Below are positions 1 to 5,367 of a stretch of DNA of 6,179 nucleotides, one piece after another. Source of the stretch: Nitrospiraceae bacterium (GTDB taxonomy: Bacteria > Nitrospirota > Thermodesulfovibrionia > Thermodesulfovibrionales > UBA9159); NCBI GenBank assembly GCA_003453735.1, contig DMNE01000050.1:1-6179 (forward strand). Reading direction: 5' to 3'. Both the position numbers and the translations under genes were made by a program. The notes beneath the pieces are model-generated. The model was not told the origin of the DNA. It was given only the letters and a program-made list of their open reading frames with translations, and ran no database searches. Position 1 is the stretch's first letter, and every line of letters begins with the position of its first letter.

Positions 1-278
1 TGGTACTTTTTGTAGGGCTGTCCGAAAAATTGGTCTCCCAATAATCCAAGCCTTGTCAGATGCTTTTTGTTCATGAACAAATACCGGTAGTCTCTATCTA
101 TCAAATATATTGAATCTTCTGTGGAATCTACTAAAGACCGATACTTTTCCTCGTTTTCTCGCAGGCGGCTCTCTGCCTGTCTGCTCATGCTTTCTTTTCC
201 TTCAAGTTCAGCCATTTGTTGACGCAGCTGTTCCACTTCAGACAGGAGTTGGTCTCTCGTTTTGTCCTTGTCCTTCAT
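1..278 (-). CDS. PAS-domain signalling protein, N-terminal part (partial; probably a sensor kinase)
   Basis: An open frame on the minus strand begins at ATG 278 and runs off the left edge, giving 92 visible residues. Residues 7-45 are charged and heptad-like (QLLSEVEQLRQQMAELEG), consistent with a coiled coil. They lead into a typical PAS start, EEKYRSLVDSTEDSIYLID (43-61), followed by YRYLFMNKKHLTRLG. Coiled coil then PAS is the usual front end of bacterial sensor histidine kinases and diguanylate cyclases. The output domain lies outside the window, so the class cannot be fixed. No signal peptide or membrane segment is visible, which suggests a cytoplasmic sensor, at least in this part. The Shine-Dalgarno sequence before ATG 278 is poor and there is no other in-frame ATG before the stop at 300-302. 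The good promoter at 333-362 supports this gene. PAS assignment is confident; kinase function is inference. Confidence 0.85.
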   Translation of the reverse strand, partial: MKDKDKTRDQLLSEVEQLRQQMAELEGKESMSRQAESRLRENEEKYRSLVDSTEDSIYLIDRDYRYLFMNKKHLTRLGLLGDQFFGQPYKKY

Positions 279-317
279 GCCGGCATCTAAATTAGTAATT
301 CAGCGTTGCGATGGCTG

Positions 318-332
318 TCTATCAATGATAGA
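318..332. promoter_or_regulatory. 15-bp palindrome at the transcription start of the PAS gene (candidate operator)
   Basis: TCTATCAATGATAGA is a perfect inverted repeat with two 7-bp arms around one central base. It lies directly downstream of the -10 box of the PAS-gene promoter and covers the predicted +1, where a bound repressor would block transcription. The regulator is unknown. Only this copy is seen here; the AOR promoter has a palindrome of the same length but different sequence. Confidence 0.4.
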
Positions 333-362
333 AATATACACAAATTTGAGGCAACATGTAAA
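333..362 (-). promoter_or_regulatory. Promoter of the PAS-protein gene
   Basis: Read on the minus strand, a -35 box TTTACA (362-357) is followed by an 18-bp spacer and a -10 box TATATT (338-333). Each matches the sigma70 consensus at five of six bases. The predicted transcript starts near 326, giving a leader of about 48 bases before ATG 278. Confidence 0.6.
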
Positions 363-828
363 CATTTACTTAACTGCCTAAACTGGTGGTGTTGTCCCCC
401 ATGAGAGCGGTGGTATATGCCCCCTTCTTGCAACACCCCGATCATATGCAGCCTCGAGCAGGTAGTTGCAATCTTCTCGCATCGCATTCCCTTCTGATTA
501 TCTCTCTGCATTGGCCGGTGTACTTTTGTGTTTCTTGTGAGCGCGTCAAAACACCTGGAGAGTGTCGAAGAAGGAGCGATTATTGCCTCGATACAAGAAA
601 GATTCCGTTATTTTCCGTTTTTGTCTGCCTCTCACTGTCAGATCTTGATTGGATTTCCTCGGCAATTATTTTCATCAAAGGCCAGTTTTCTCATTAATGG
701 AAAGAACTAATGCTTCATCGCGTTTGCTGTGGGTCGGTGGGAACTGCAAGTGAAAATGACAGCTAAGAAGTATTTCGAATTGTTTCTTGAGTTATGGCTA
801 AAGGAATAAAAAGAACAAGTCGATATAA
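363..828. other. Stretch without a convincing gene
   Basis: I find no gene I can defend here. All frames are short and their translations are unlike normal proteins, except two marginal candidates. One is a 34-codon minus-strand frame (482-378, beginning MREDCNYLLEAAYDRG) preceded by a fair GAAGGGA ribosome site. The other is a plus-strand frame from GTG 528 to 710 with no ribosome site. No tRNA-like, CRISPR-like or insertion-sequence structure was seen. The right part lies beyond the 3' end of the 105-residue minus-strand gene. Confidence 0.5.
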
Positions 829-830
829 AT

Positions 831-887
831 GGCGGGAAAGTTATCATCCCCGCCAAAAATGAGTGGAGCTCAAACAATCTCTGTTTG
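831..887 (-). terminator. Two hairpins after the 105-residue gene, possible terminator
   Basis: Just after the stop of the minus-strand gene lies a hairpin with 6-bp arms CAAACA/TGTTTG (871-887, 5-base loop), then a T-run. A second hairpin with 6-bp GC-only arms GGCGGG/CCCGCC (831-836 with 849-854, 12-base loop) follows, with ATTTATAT beyond it on that strand. Neither has a clean stem followed by a U-tract, so termination is plausible but not proven. Confidence 0.35.
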
Positions 888-889
888 CA

Positions 890-1207
890 TCAGCCGCCGA
901 TATATCCACCTGCAACGAAATCTTTGTCTGGCGGCTCCTGCATCCGAACGGAAGCCGTTCTTTCGACTTCGCCGGCGTACCCGGCCCAGTCAAACGGGCA
1001 GACTTTCCTCAGGATTTCGAGCTTCCAGTCGATGATCTTGATAATGTCACGGAAATGCTGGATATGGGGCTGTAGCGTCTGTTTCTCTGGACCCTCCATC
1101 AGCTCTATGTCTCTTATAAAGCCGAGCAGTTTTGATTTCATGCCAGAAAGTTCATGGGTTACTGAATCACAGTAGCCGCCGAATCCCATGTCTCTTGAAA
1201 TTGCCAT
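890..1207 (-). CDS. Small conserved-looking protein of unknown function (105 aa)
   Basis: I do not recognise a named family. The frame starts at ATG 1207 with a good ribosome site, AGAAGG five bases upstream (1218-1213), which strongly supports translation. The product is soluble and mixed-charge, with no signal peptide or membrane segment. It is framed by glycine/tyrosine motifs, GFGGY near the N-terminus (8-12) and GGYIGG at the very C-terminus (100-105). The middle (about 14-68) has a helical pattern with regular hydrophobic positions (MKSKLLGFIRDIELMEG and FRDIIKIIDWKLEILRK), then CPFDW (70-74). Two cysteines, C13 and C70, are present. It resembles small uncharacterised proteins I associate with Desulfobacterota, but no function can be given. 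Neighbours on both sides are long non-coding gaps, so it appears to be transcribed alone. No clear promoter was found upstream. Confidence 0.75.
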   Translation of the reverse strand: MAISRDMGFGGYCDSVTHELSGMKSKLLGFIRDIELMEGPEKQTLQPHIQHFRDIIKIIDWKLEILRKVCPFDWAGYAGEVERTASVRMQEPPDKDFVAGGYIGG

Positions 1208-1512
1208 AATTACCTTCTTTCAGAGAGAATAACGGTTTATCAATGTCTGTAATGCGAAAACTTGCCCTTTCCTAACTCTTATCCTCTCTCTTCAATTTAA
1301 GAGTAAATCAGTCCGGTTAAAAAGTCAAAAAAAACTGCAGGCGTTCGGATTGATTATTGTCGATTTATAAGTTGGCACCCTGGCCATGAGGGGGACAGAA
1401 CTAATACCAGTGAAGATCGTGAGACGTTTGATCCGGCCGAAGTTAGCAATCCTTGGCAAGTGCGCAGTATCTCTACCCAACTTACCGAAATTTAAATGTT
1501 TTTGTCTGGTGA
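1208..1512. other. Stretch without a convincing gene, holding a startless open frame
   Basis: The left end is the upstream region of the 105-residue gene. From 1307 to 1495 a plus-strand frame of 62 codons is open but has no usable start. Its translation (ending DPAEVSNPWQVRSISTQLTE) has a protein-like composition rich in acidic residues. It could be a remnant of a gene continued, after a frame change, by the open frame at 1516-1695, or it could be chance. A minus-strand frame (1528-1325) and a plus-strand frame from ATG 1386 have unlikely compositions and no ribosome sites. Confidence 0.4.
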
Positions 1513-1515
1513 TGG

Positions 1516-1695
1516 GTGTACGGCACACCGGTGCGCAGGTATCCGGATCACAGGGATTCGGAGGAGGTCATTTGCGAAACCGCCAATGGAAAAATTAAAG
1601 AAAACACTCACTCAGATGCAGCTTTTCAACAAGTAGTCGTCGGCAAAAGGCTGCCGAGTCCAGAATTCTTGAGTCTCGATGACGCTAAGCGTTAA
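1516..1695 (+). CDS. Candidate small CDS or gene remnant upstream of the uracil-DNA glycosylase
   Basis: I do not recognise this protein. The frame is open from 1513 to the TAA at 1693-1695. A GTG at 1516 would give 59 residues. The composition is that of a normal soluble protein, with stretches such as SEEVICETANGKIKENTHSD and FQQVVVGKRLPSPEFLSLDD, while the two alternative frames give serine/arginine-rich, shadow-like sequence. It overlaps the first 17 bases of the glycosylase gene, an arrangement typical of translationally coupled genes. Against it, there is no recognisable ribosome site before the GTG and the start is not ATG. It may be a real short gene, or the C-terminal remnant of a longer one whose earlier part is the frame at 1307-1495. 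Confidence 0.3.
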   Translation: MYGTPVRRYPDHRDSEEVICETANGKIKENTHSDAAFQQVVVGKRLPSPEFLSLDDAKR

Positions 1696-2287
1696 GATAG
1701 AGCTTACCCAAGACGGTGGCGAGCGTTACGAAGTGGATAGGGAAAAGGAACTTTCAAGAATAGCTGAAGAGATCAGTATGTGCTCTCTCTGCAAGAAATG
1801 GGGAAAAGGCAAGGCAGTACCCGGAGAAGGGAATTCCAGTGCACAGATCATCTTCATTGGAGAAGCACCCGGAACTGAAGAGGCAATGACTGGTCGTCCC
1901 TTCGTGGGAAGGTCAGGTAAATTCTTGAGATGGATGATAAAGAAGATCGGGTTAGAAGAGAAGGAAGTGTTTATGACCAGTCCTGTCCAATATTTTCCGA
2001 TGCGTGGAACTCCTTCACGGAAGAATATTTTCCACAGCAGAGAGCATTTGTTTAAACAGATCTTCATTATCGATCCCAAGATCGTTGTCCTGCTCGGAAA
2101 AACAGCGTGCCTCGCTCTCCTTGAAAGAAAGGCAGAGATTATCAAAGAACATGGAACTATCATTCATAAAGATGGAAGGATCTATTTGATTACTTTTCAT
2201 CCTGCCTATGCTGTCCGCTTCCCTGAAGGGAAAAAGGGGTTTGTCCAGGATTTCAATAAACTGAGAAGATTGTTGCAGATCAGTTAA
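1679..2287 (+). CDS. Uracil-DNA glycosylase, family-4-like, with only two of the four iron-sulfur cysteines
   Basis: Enzymes of this family remove uracil from DNA to start base excision repair. The product is 202 residues, near the usual size. Motifs in order: CSLC (35-38, first two cluster ligands), VPGEGN (47-52), GEAPG with the following acidic residues (61-68, active-site motif A), GRPFVGRSGK (72-81), a central VVLLGKTA (136-143), and HPAYAVR (174-180), matching the C-terminal motif around the catalytic histidine. In typical family-4 enzymes the third cluster cysteine sits in a KCRP motif and the fourth about 15 residues later. Here these positions read VQYFP (Y105) and HSREHL (S120), so both are lost; the only other cysteine is C144. 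ATG 1679 is the first possible start but lacks a clear ribosome site. GTG 1733 is an alternative that keeps all motifs. There is no obvious promoter. Family membership is confident; activity and cluster content are uncertain. Confidence 0.9.
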   Translation: MTLSVKIELTQDGGERYEVDREKELSRIAEEISMCSLCKKWGKGKAVPGEGNSSAQIIFIGEAPGTEEAMTGRPFVGRSGKFLRWMIKKIGLEEKEVFMTSPVQYFPMRGTPSRKNIFHSREHLFKQIFIIDPKIVVLLGKTACLALLERKAEIIKEHGTIIHKDGRIYLITFHPAYAVRFPEGKKGFVQDFNKLRRLLQIS

Positions 2288-2336
2288 GGAATATCTTTTA
2301 AAGTTCTCTTGCTAGCCTCCGAACTGCTTAATAAAA

Positions 2337-2374
2337 AATTTTTCTGCGGCTTTTTGTCTCCTCAGAAAAAAATT
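2337..2374. terminator. AT-rich hairpin between the UDG and AOR genes, possible terminator
   Basis: AATTTTTCTGCGG (2337-2349) pairs with CCTCAGAAAAAAATT (2360-2374) with one mismatch and two unpaired A residues, around a T-rich loop of about ten bases. It lies some 50 bases beyond the glycosylase stop and immediately before the AOR promoter. There is no U-tract after the stem, so terminator function is tentative. Confidence 0.3.
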
Positions 2375-2388
2375 CATTTGACAAATGA
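2374..2388. promoter_or_regulatory. 15-bp palindrome covering the -35 box of the AOR promoter (candidate operator)
   Basis: TCATTTGACAAATGA is a perfect inverted repeat with two 7-bp arms and a central A, and it contains the entire TTGACA box. A dimeric repressor bound here would compete with RNA polymerase. The palindrome could also arise partly because TTGACA itself contributes half of it. The regulator is not known. Confidence 0.4.
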
Positions 2389-2406
2389 GTTTTTTTCATC
2401 TATATT
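2378..2406 (+). promoter_or_regulatory. Sigma70-type promoter of the AOR gene
   Basis: A perfect -35 box TTGACA (2378-2383), an optimal 17-bp spacer and a -10 box TATATT (2401-2406, five of six consensus bases) precede AOR. Transcription should start near 2413, leaving a leader of about 43 bases. That leader contains a small hairpin, CTATT (2422-2426) with AATAG (2433-2437), just before the ribosome site. Confidence 0.8.
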
Positions 2407-2443
2407 TTGAGCAAAAGATCTCTATTGCGTGTAATAGGAAGGC

Positions 2444-2450
2444 AAGGAGG
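2444..2450 (+). promoter_or_regulatory. Strong ribosome binding site of AOR
   Basis: AAGGAGG lies five bases before ATG 2456 and fixes the start of AOR. It is the strongest ribosome site in the window and suggests high expression. Confidence 0.85.
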
Positions 2451-2455
2451 AATTT

Positions 2456-4192
2456 ATGGATAAGATTCTGAGGATTGATATGGGCGCAAAAGGCAGTCCT
2501 ACAGCACAAGAAGCGCCTCTCGGAGAATATGCCGGTTTCGGTGGCAGGGCAATGACCTCTGCAATAGTTTCAAAGGAGGTTCCTCCCTTGTGCCATCCAC
2601 TGGGCGCAGAGAACAAGCTGGTCATCGCGCCAGGCCTGCTGAGCGGAACGGTAGCCGCTATGTCAGGACGTGTCTCTGTGGGCTGCAAGAGCCCTCTCAC
2701 GGGCGGTATCAAAGAGGCAAACGCCGGGGGACAAGCTGCCCAGGTTATTGCGAGATTGGGATATGCAGCAATGGTCCTTGAGGGCAAACCAAAAGACGAT
2801 ATCCTTTACAAGATTCTAATAAACAAAGACGGTGTAAAGATAATTCCTGACAACACTCTGAAAATGATGACCAATTACGACCTCGTAGAAAAGATGAAAA
2901 GTGAGTATGGCGATAAGATCACCTGCATCTCTATCGGTCCTGCCGGGGAAATGAAGATGAGTGCTGCTTCCGTGGCATGCACTGACATGGAACTGAGGCC
3001 AACGCGGCATGCGGGAAGGGGCGGGGTTGGAGCGGTGATGGGCTCTAAGGGGGTGAAGGTCATTGTCCTTGATGATTCAGGTATGAAGATGCGATCACCC
3101 AAGGAACCCGAAAAATTCAGAGAGGCAAACAAGAGGTTCGTTGAGGGATTGAGGAAACATCCTGTCACCGGGCAGGGTTTACCGGCATATGGTACCAATG
3201 TCTTGACCAATATCCTGAACGAAGTGGGAGGATACCCCACGTACAACTTCAAGCAGGGACGCTTTGACAGCGCAGGCAAGATCAGCGGGGAGACACAGGC
3301 TGAGCTGGAGGTCAAACGCGGCGGACTTGCGACTCACGGCTGTCACCGCGGGTGCGTTATCCAATGCTCTGGTGTTTACCATGATAAAGATGGTCATTAT
3401 CTGACAAAGCAGCCTGAGTATGAAACAGTCTGGGCTCATGGAGGGAACTGCGGAATCTGCGATCTTGACGCCATTGCCAGGCTCGACTTTCTGGATGATA
3501 ATTTCGGCCTCGATACTATTGAAATGGGAGCTACTATCGGTGTCGCTATGGAAGCAGGCTTGGCGAAGTTCGGAGATGCCGAGGCTGCTATAAACCTGGT
3601 GAAGGAGGTGGGGAAAGGCTCATACTTAGGACGCATCTTGGGTAACGGGACCGCGTTTACCGCAAAGGCTTTTGGCGTGGAAAGGGCCCCTGTTGTAAAG
3701 GGACAGGCTATGCCTGCTTATGATCCGCGGGCTGTCCAGGGCGTCGGTGTCACCTATGCCACCAGTCCAATGGGAGCAGACCATACCGCTGGATACGCCG
3801 TGGCTCAAAATGTGTTAAAGGTGGGAGGCGACGTAAACGCGTTGAAACCTGAGGGTCAGGTTGAGCTTTCAAGGAACCTCCAAATTGCTACTGCTGCCAT
3901 TGACTCCACTGGCATGTGTCTCTTCATCGCCTTTGCCATATTGGATCAACCCGATACCTTCCAGGCGCTCCTCGATCTGCTCAATGCCTTTTACGGTTTG
4001 AGTCTGACCGCCGACGGCGTAACCGAACTCGGAAAAAAGGTTCTTACTCTGGAGCGTGACTTTAATGCCAGGGCAGGCTTTACGGCTCAGCAGGATCGGC
4101 TCCCCCGCTTCTTCTCGACGGAGAAGTTGGAACCTCACAATGTCACCTTCCAGGTTAAGGACGAAGATCTGGATAAGGTTTTTAACTGGTAA
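2456..4192 (+). CDS. aor: Aldehyde:ferredoxin oxidoreductase family protein (tungsten/molybdenum bis-pterin enzyme)
   Basis: Family members oxidise aldehydes to acids with ferredoxin as partner, or run the reverse reaction, using a tungsten (or molybdenum) bis-pyranopterin cofactor and one 4Fe-4S cluster in the cytoplasm. The 578 residues span all three AOR domains, slightly shorter than archaeal enzymes of about 600. Visible signatures: an N-terminal IDMGAKGSP with GEYAGFGGRAM (23-33), GVLS-like GLLSG (60-64), PLTGG (80-84), IGPAGE (160-165), HAGRGGVGAVMGSKGVK (185-201), PEYETVWAHG (320-329, conserved active-site glutamate), AYDPRAVQG (421-429), ATSPMGADHTAG (435-446, conserved histidine region) and DSTGMC (483-488). 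Cluster ligands are C296, C300, C304 and C488, spaced CX3CX3C rather than the archaeal CX2CX3C. It has its own promoter and terminator, so it appears monocistronic. A MoaD gene and a beta-grasp protein follow. The natural substrate cannot be told from the sequence. Confidence 0.95.
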   Translation: MDKILRIDMGAKGSPTAQEAPLGEYAGFGGRAMTSAIVSKEVPPLCHPLGAENKLVIAPGLLSGTVAAMSGRVSVGCKSPLTGGIKEANAGGQAAQVIARLGYAAMVLEGKPKDDILYKILINKDGVKIIPDNTLKMMTNYDLVEKMKSEYGDKITCISIGPAGEMKMSAASVACTDMELRPTRHAGRGGVGAVMGSKGVKVIVLDDSGMKMRSPKEPEKFREANKRFVEGLRKHPVTGQGLPAYGTNVLTNILNEVGGYPTYNFKQGRFDSAGKISGETQAELEVKRGGLATHGCHRGCVIQCSGVYHDKDGHYLTKQPEYETVWAHGGNCGICDLDAIARLDFLDDNFGLDTIEMGATIGVAMEAGLAKFGDAEAAINLVKEVGKGSYLGRILGNGTAFTAKAFGVERAPVVKGQAMPAYDPRAVQGVGVTYATSPMGADHTAGYAVAQNVLKVGGDVNALKPEGQVELSRNLQIATAAIDSTGMCLFIAFAILDQPDTFQALLDLLNAFYGLSLTADGVTELGKKVLTLERDFNARAGFTAQQDRLPRFFSTEKLEPHNVTFQVKDEDLDKVFNW

Positions 4193-4215
4193 CTAAATCA
4201 CAGGGAACTCATTCA

Positions 4216-4244
4216 AAGGAGGGACGCAACGTCTCTCCTTTTTT
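4216..4244 (+). terminator. Intrinsic terminator of AOR
   Basis: AAGGAGGGACG (4216-4226) pairs with CGTCTCTCCTT (4230-4240) through eleven base pairs, one of them G-U, around a 3-base loop. The stem is directly followed by a T-run ending at 4244. It lies 24 bases beyond the AOR stop codon. Confidence 0.9.
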
Positions 4245-4298
4245 GTTTCTGGGAAGATGGAAACGTTCATTGTTAAGTTCAGGAATTATCGGTGATTT

Positions 4299-4931
4299 TT
4301 GGATGACTCTAGTGAGAAAAACGGGGACGTCGGTATCACAGTTCGCCTCCATTTTGTGATAGCCAACAGACTGACCTCAAGATTTTGCCAGCTTTTGCAG
4401 CATGGTTTTATGATAAGGGCACACGTGGGTTGCAGCATTAATACATTTCTTCATGAACAGATAGGAGCGAGTCAGGAATATATTCAGGACAGGATACGGA
4501 CGGTTTTTCTCGATGGAAAGCCTGTGGATGATCTGGATTCAGCAATAATTAAGAATAAATCTCGTTTGACGCTCTCTGCTGCTATGCCCGGACTGGTGGG
4601 TGCTACCATGAGGCGGGGAGGCGTCTACTCAACTCTTCGAAGCGCCATTACCTACCGCGAAGGCAGCAAGCATTCGACCACCGGAGAGGGCTTTGTACAG
4701 TTGAAACTCTTCAATCTCGTGATGGAAGAATTAGGTCCTAGTCTTCTCAGAAGGGATATTCTCCTAAAGTCTTCCGACCTTGCAGATTTTCTGAAAGAAC
4801 AGCCCCAGGATTTCTGGCAGGGATGCGGAGGAATCTTTCTCAATGGGAAGCCGGTAGATCCAGATTTGCTCAGAAAAGGAGATTTACTGATTCAGTATGA
4901 GCGGATAAATCTCTCGATTAGTTCTCTCTGA
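4299..4931 (+). CDS. Unknown protein with two tandem MoaD/ThiS-like beta-grasp units (210 aa)
   Basis: No named family is recognised, but it resembles uncharacterised Desulfobacterota proteins. The chain divides into two similar halves. Each has a leading strand (ITVRLHFVIANRL, 13-25; FVQLKLFNLVMEELG, 132-146), then a strand and helix (GCSINTFLHEQIG, 44-56; SSDLADFLKEQ, 158-168), then a nearly identical loop, VFLDGKPVDDLD (69-80) and IFLNGKPVDPDL (179-190), and a closing strand (KSRLTLS; GDLLIQYE). That order matches MoaD and ThiS, where VNG...KDGD...PPIAGG follows the helix. Half one ends AAMPGLVGA where MoaD has PPIAGG. The linker (104-129) is basic, and neither half has a C-terminal GG. 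The frame opens after TGA 4293-4295; the only plausible start is TTG 4299, and the ribosome site is weak. It overlaps the MoaD gene tail to tail by 40 bp. The domain reading is inference. Confidence 0.8.
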   Translation: MDDSSEKNGDVGITVRLHFVIANRLTSRFCQLLQHGFMIRAHVGCSINTFLHEQIGASQEYIQDRIRTVFLDGKPVDDLDSAIIKNKSRLTLSAAMPGLVGATMRRGGVYSTLRSAITYREGSKHSTTGEGFVQLKLFNLVMEELGPSLLRRDILLKSSDLADFLKEQPQDFWQGCGGIFLNGKPVDPDLLRKGDLLIQYERINLSISSL

Positions 4932-5152
4932 CCGCCGGCAATAGGAGGGAAAAAGGCTATGTCGTCTCCATCTTTCAGTCGGTGTTTTAAGTCTCTGTGC
5001 TCACCGTTAACGACCTTCAGTATGGGCAGGTGTTGGGGAAGTTTGAGCGTTCTCATCACGTCCTCGATGGTTGAGTTTTCTGGCAACTCCTGTTGCTGCT
5101 CCTCAGGACCAAAATTCCTTAATGTGGCAAAAAGCTTCACAGTTACCTTCAT
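4892..5152 (-). CDS. moaD: MoaD/ThiS-family sulfur carrier with a C-terminal tail beyond GG (86 aa)
   Basis: MoaD is the small subunit of molybdopterin synthase. Its C-terminal glycine carries the thiocarboxylate that provides sulfur for the dithiolene of the pterin cofactor used by enzymes such as AOR. The sequence shows the whole beta-grasp: MKVTVKLFATLR (1-12), NSTIEDVMRTL (26-36), KVVNGE (46-51), LKDGDDIAFFPPIAGG (59-74). Normal MoaD ends at GG; this one continues for 12 residues, QRELIERFIRSY (75-86). Those codons and the stop lie entirely inside the 40-bp overlap with the convergent 210-residue gene. The ATG at 5152 has no Shine-Dalgarno sequence, and an extended -10 box lies seven bases upstream, suggesting a leaderless message. 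Family assignment is confident. Whether it serves AOR or general cofactor synthesis is not known. Confidence 0.93.
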   Translation of the reverse strand: MKVTVKLFATLRNFGPEEQQQELPENSTIEDVMRTLKLPQHLPILKVVNGEHRDLKHRLKDGDDIAFFPPIAGGQRELIERFIRSY

Positions 5153-5158
5153 CTACAA

Positions 5159-5167
5159 ATTATAACA
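5159..5167 (-). promoter_or_regulatory. Extended -10 promoter of the MoaD gene, probably leaderless
   Basis: On the minus strand TGTTATAAT is a perfect extended -10 element (TGn plus TATAAT). The last base of the -10 is at 5159, and the ATG adenine at 5152 lies seven bases further on, exactly where transcription would be expected to start. No good -35 box is seen, as is common for extended -10 promoters. Confidence 0.6.
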
Positions 5168-5210
5168 AAAATCTGGACATCAGGACAGAATACTATCAAA
5201 TTTTGTTATA
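5161..5210. repeat. 10-bp inverted repeat containing back-to-back -10 elements
   Basis: TATAACAAAA (5161-5170) and TTTTGTTATA (5201-5210) are perfect reverse complements separated by 30 bases. The left arm forms part of the leftward MoaD -10 element. The right arm with the next bases gives TGTTATAAA (5204-5212), an extended -10 facing right toward the IF-2-like gene. It may be a divergent promoter pair or a regulator site. Confidence 0.4.
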
Positions 5211-5367
5211 AAAAATATCTGCTGTTGTTAACCCTTCGCAGGTGCATTGCTTTTTGAAAAGCCCGATATCCTCCCGTGCAAGAGAATGACAAAAGAAGTG
5301 CATACGTCTTCATTGTGATTCGGGGAATTGCATGATAATATTAAGTAAGATACATTAAAGGATGCGC
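5211..5367. other. Upstream region of the IF-2-like gene
   Basis: No gene is visible. A weak candidate promoter for the IF-2-like gene is TTGCAT (5328-5333), a 17-bp spacer and TACATT (5351-5356). The rightward extended -10 at 5204-5212 is an alternative that would give a leader of about 200 bases. Confidence 0.3.

Noticed and set aside
378..482. 34-codon minus-strand frame with a fair ribosome site (MREDCNYLLEAAYDRG...)
   Set aside because: Too short to judge from composition alone, with no recognised family. The ribosome site may be chance.
528..710. Plus-strand frame beginning at GTG (ASKHLESVEEGAIIASI...)
   Set aside because: No ribosome site, and the second half is phenylalanine/serine-rich, typical of chance reading.
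1235..1262. Minus-strand sequence resembling a sigma54 site upstream of the 105-residue gene (GGGCAAG then CGCA)
   Set aside because: The spacing between the GG and GC doublets is one base short of the strict requirement.
1373..1390. Sequence resembling a sigma54 -24 box (TTGGCACCCTGG)
   Set aside because: No GC at the required -12 distance, so it does not fit a sigma54 promoter.
395..1397. Short similar inverted words, GTCCCCCATGAG near 395 and CCATGAGGGGGAC near 1384
   Set aside because: The match is imperfect and short, with nothing else in common around it. It is not enough to call a repeat family or an element boundary.
1636..1660. 6-bp hairpin TCGGCA/TGCCGA just before the glycosylase
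   Set aside because: No T-run on either side, and it lies in a possible coding frame. Likely chance.
2422..2787. Long minus-strand frame opposite the start of AOR
   Set aside because: It is a shadow of the AOR coding frame, with no ribosome site and an improbable composition.
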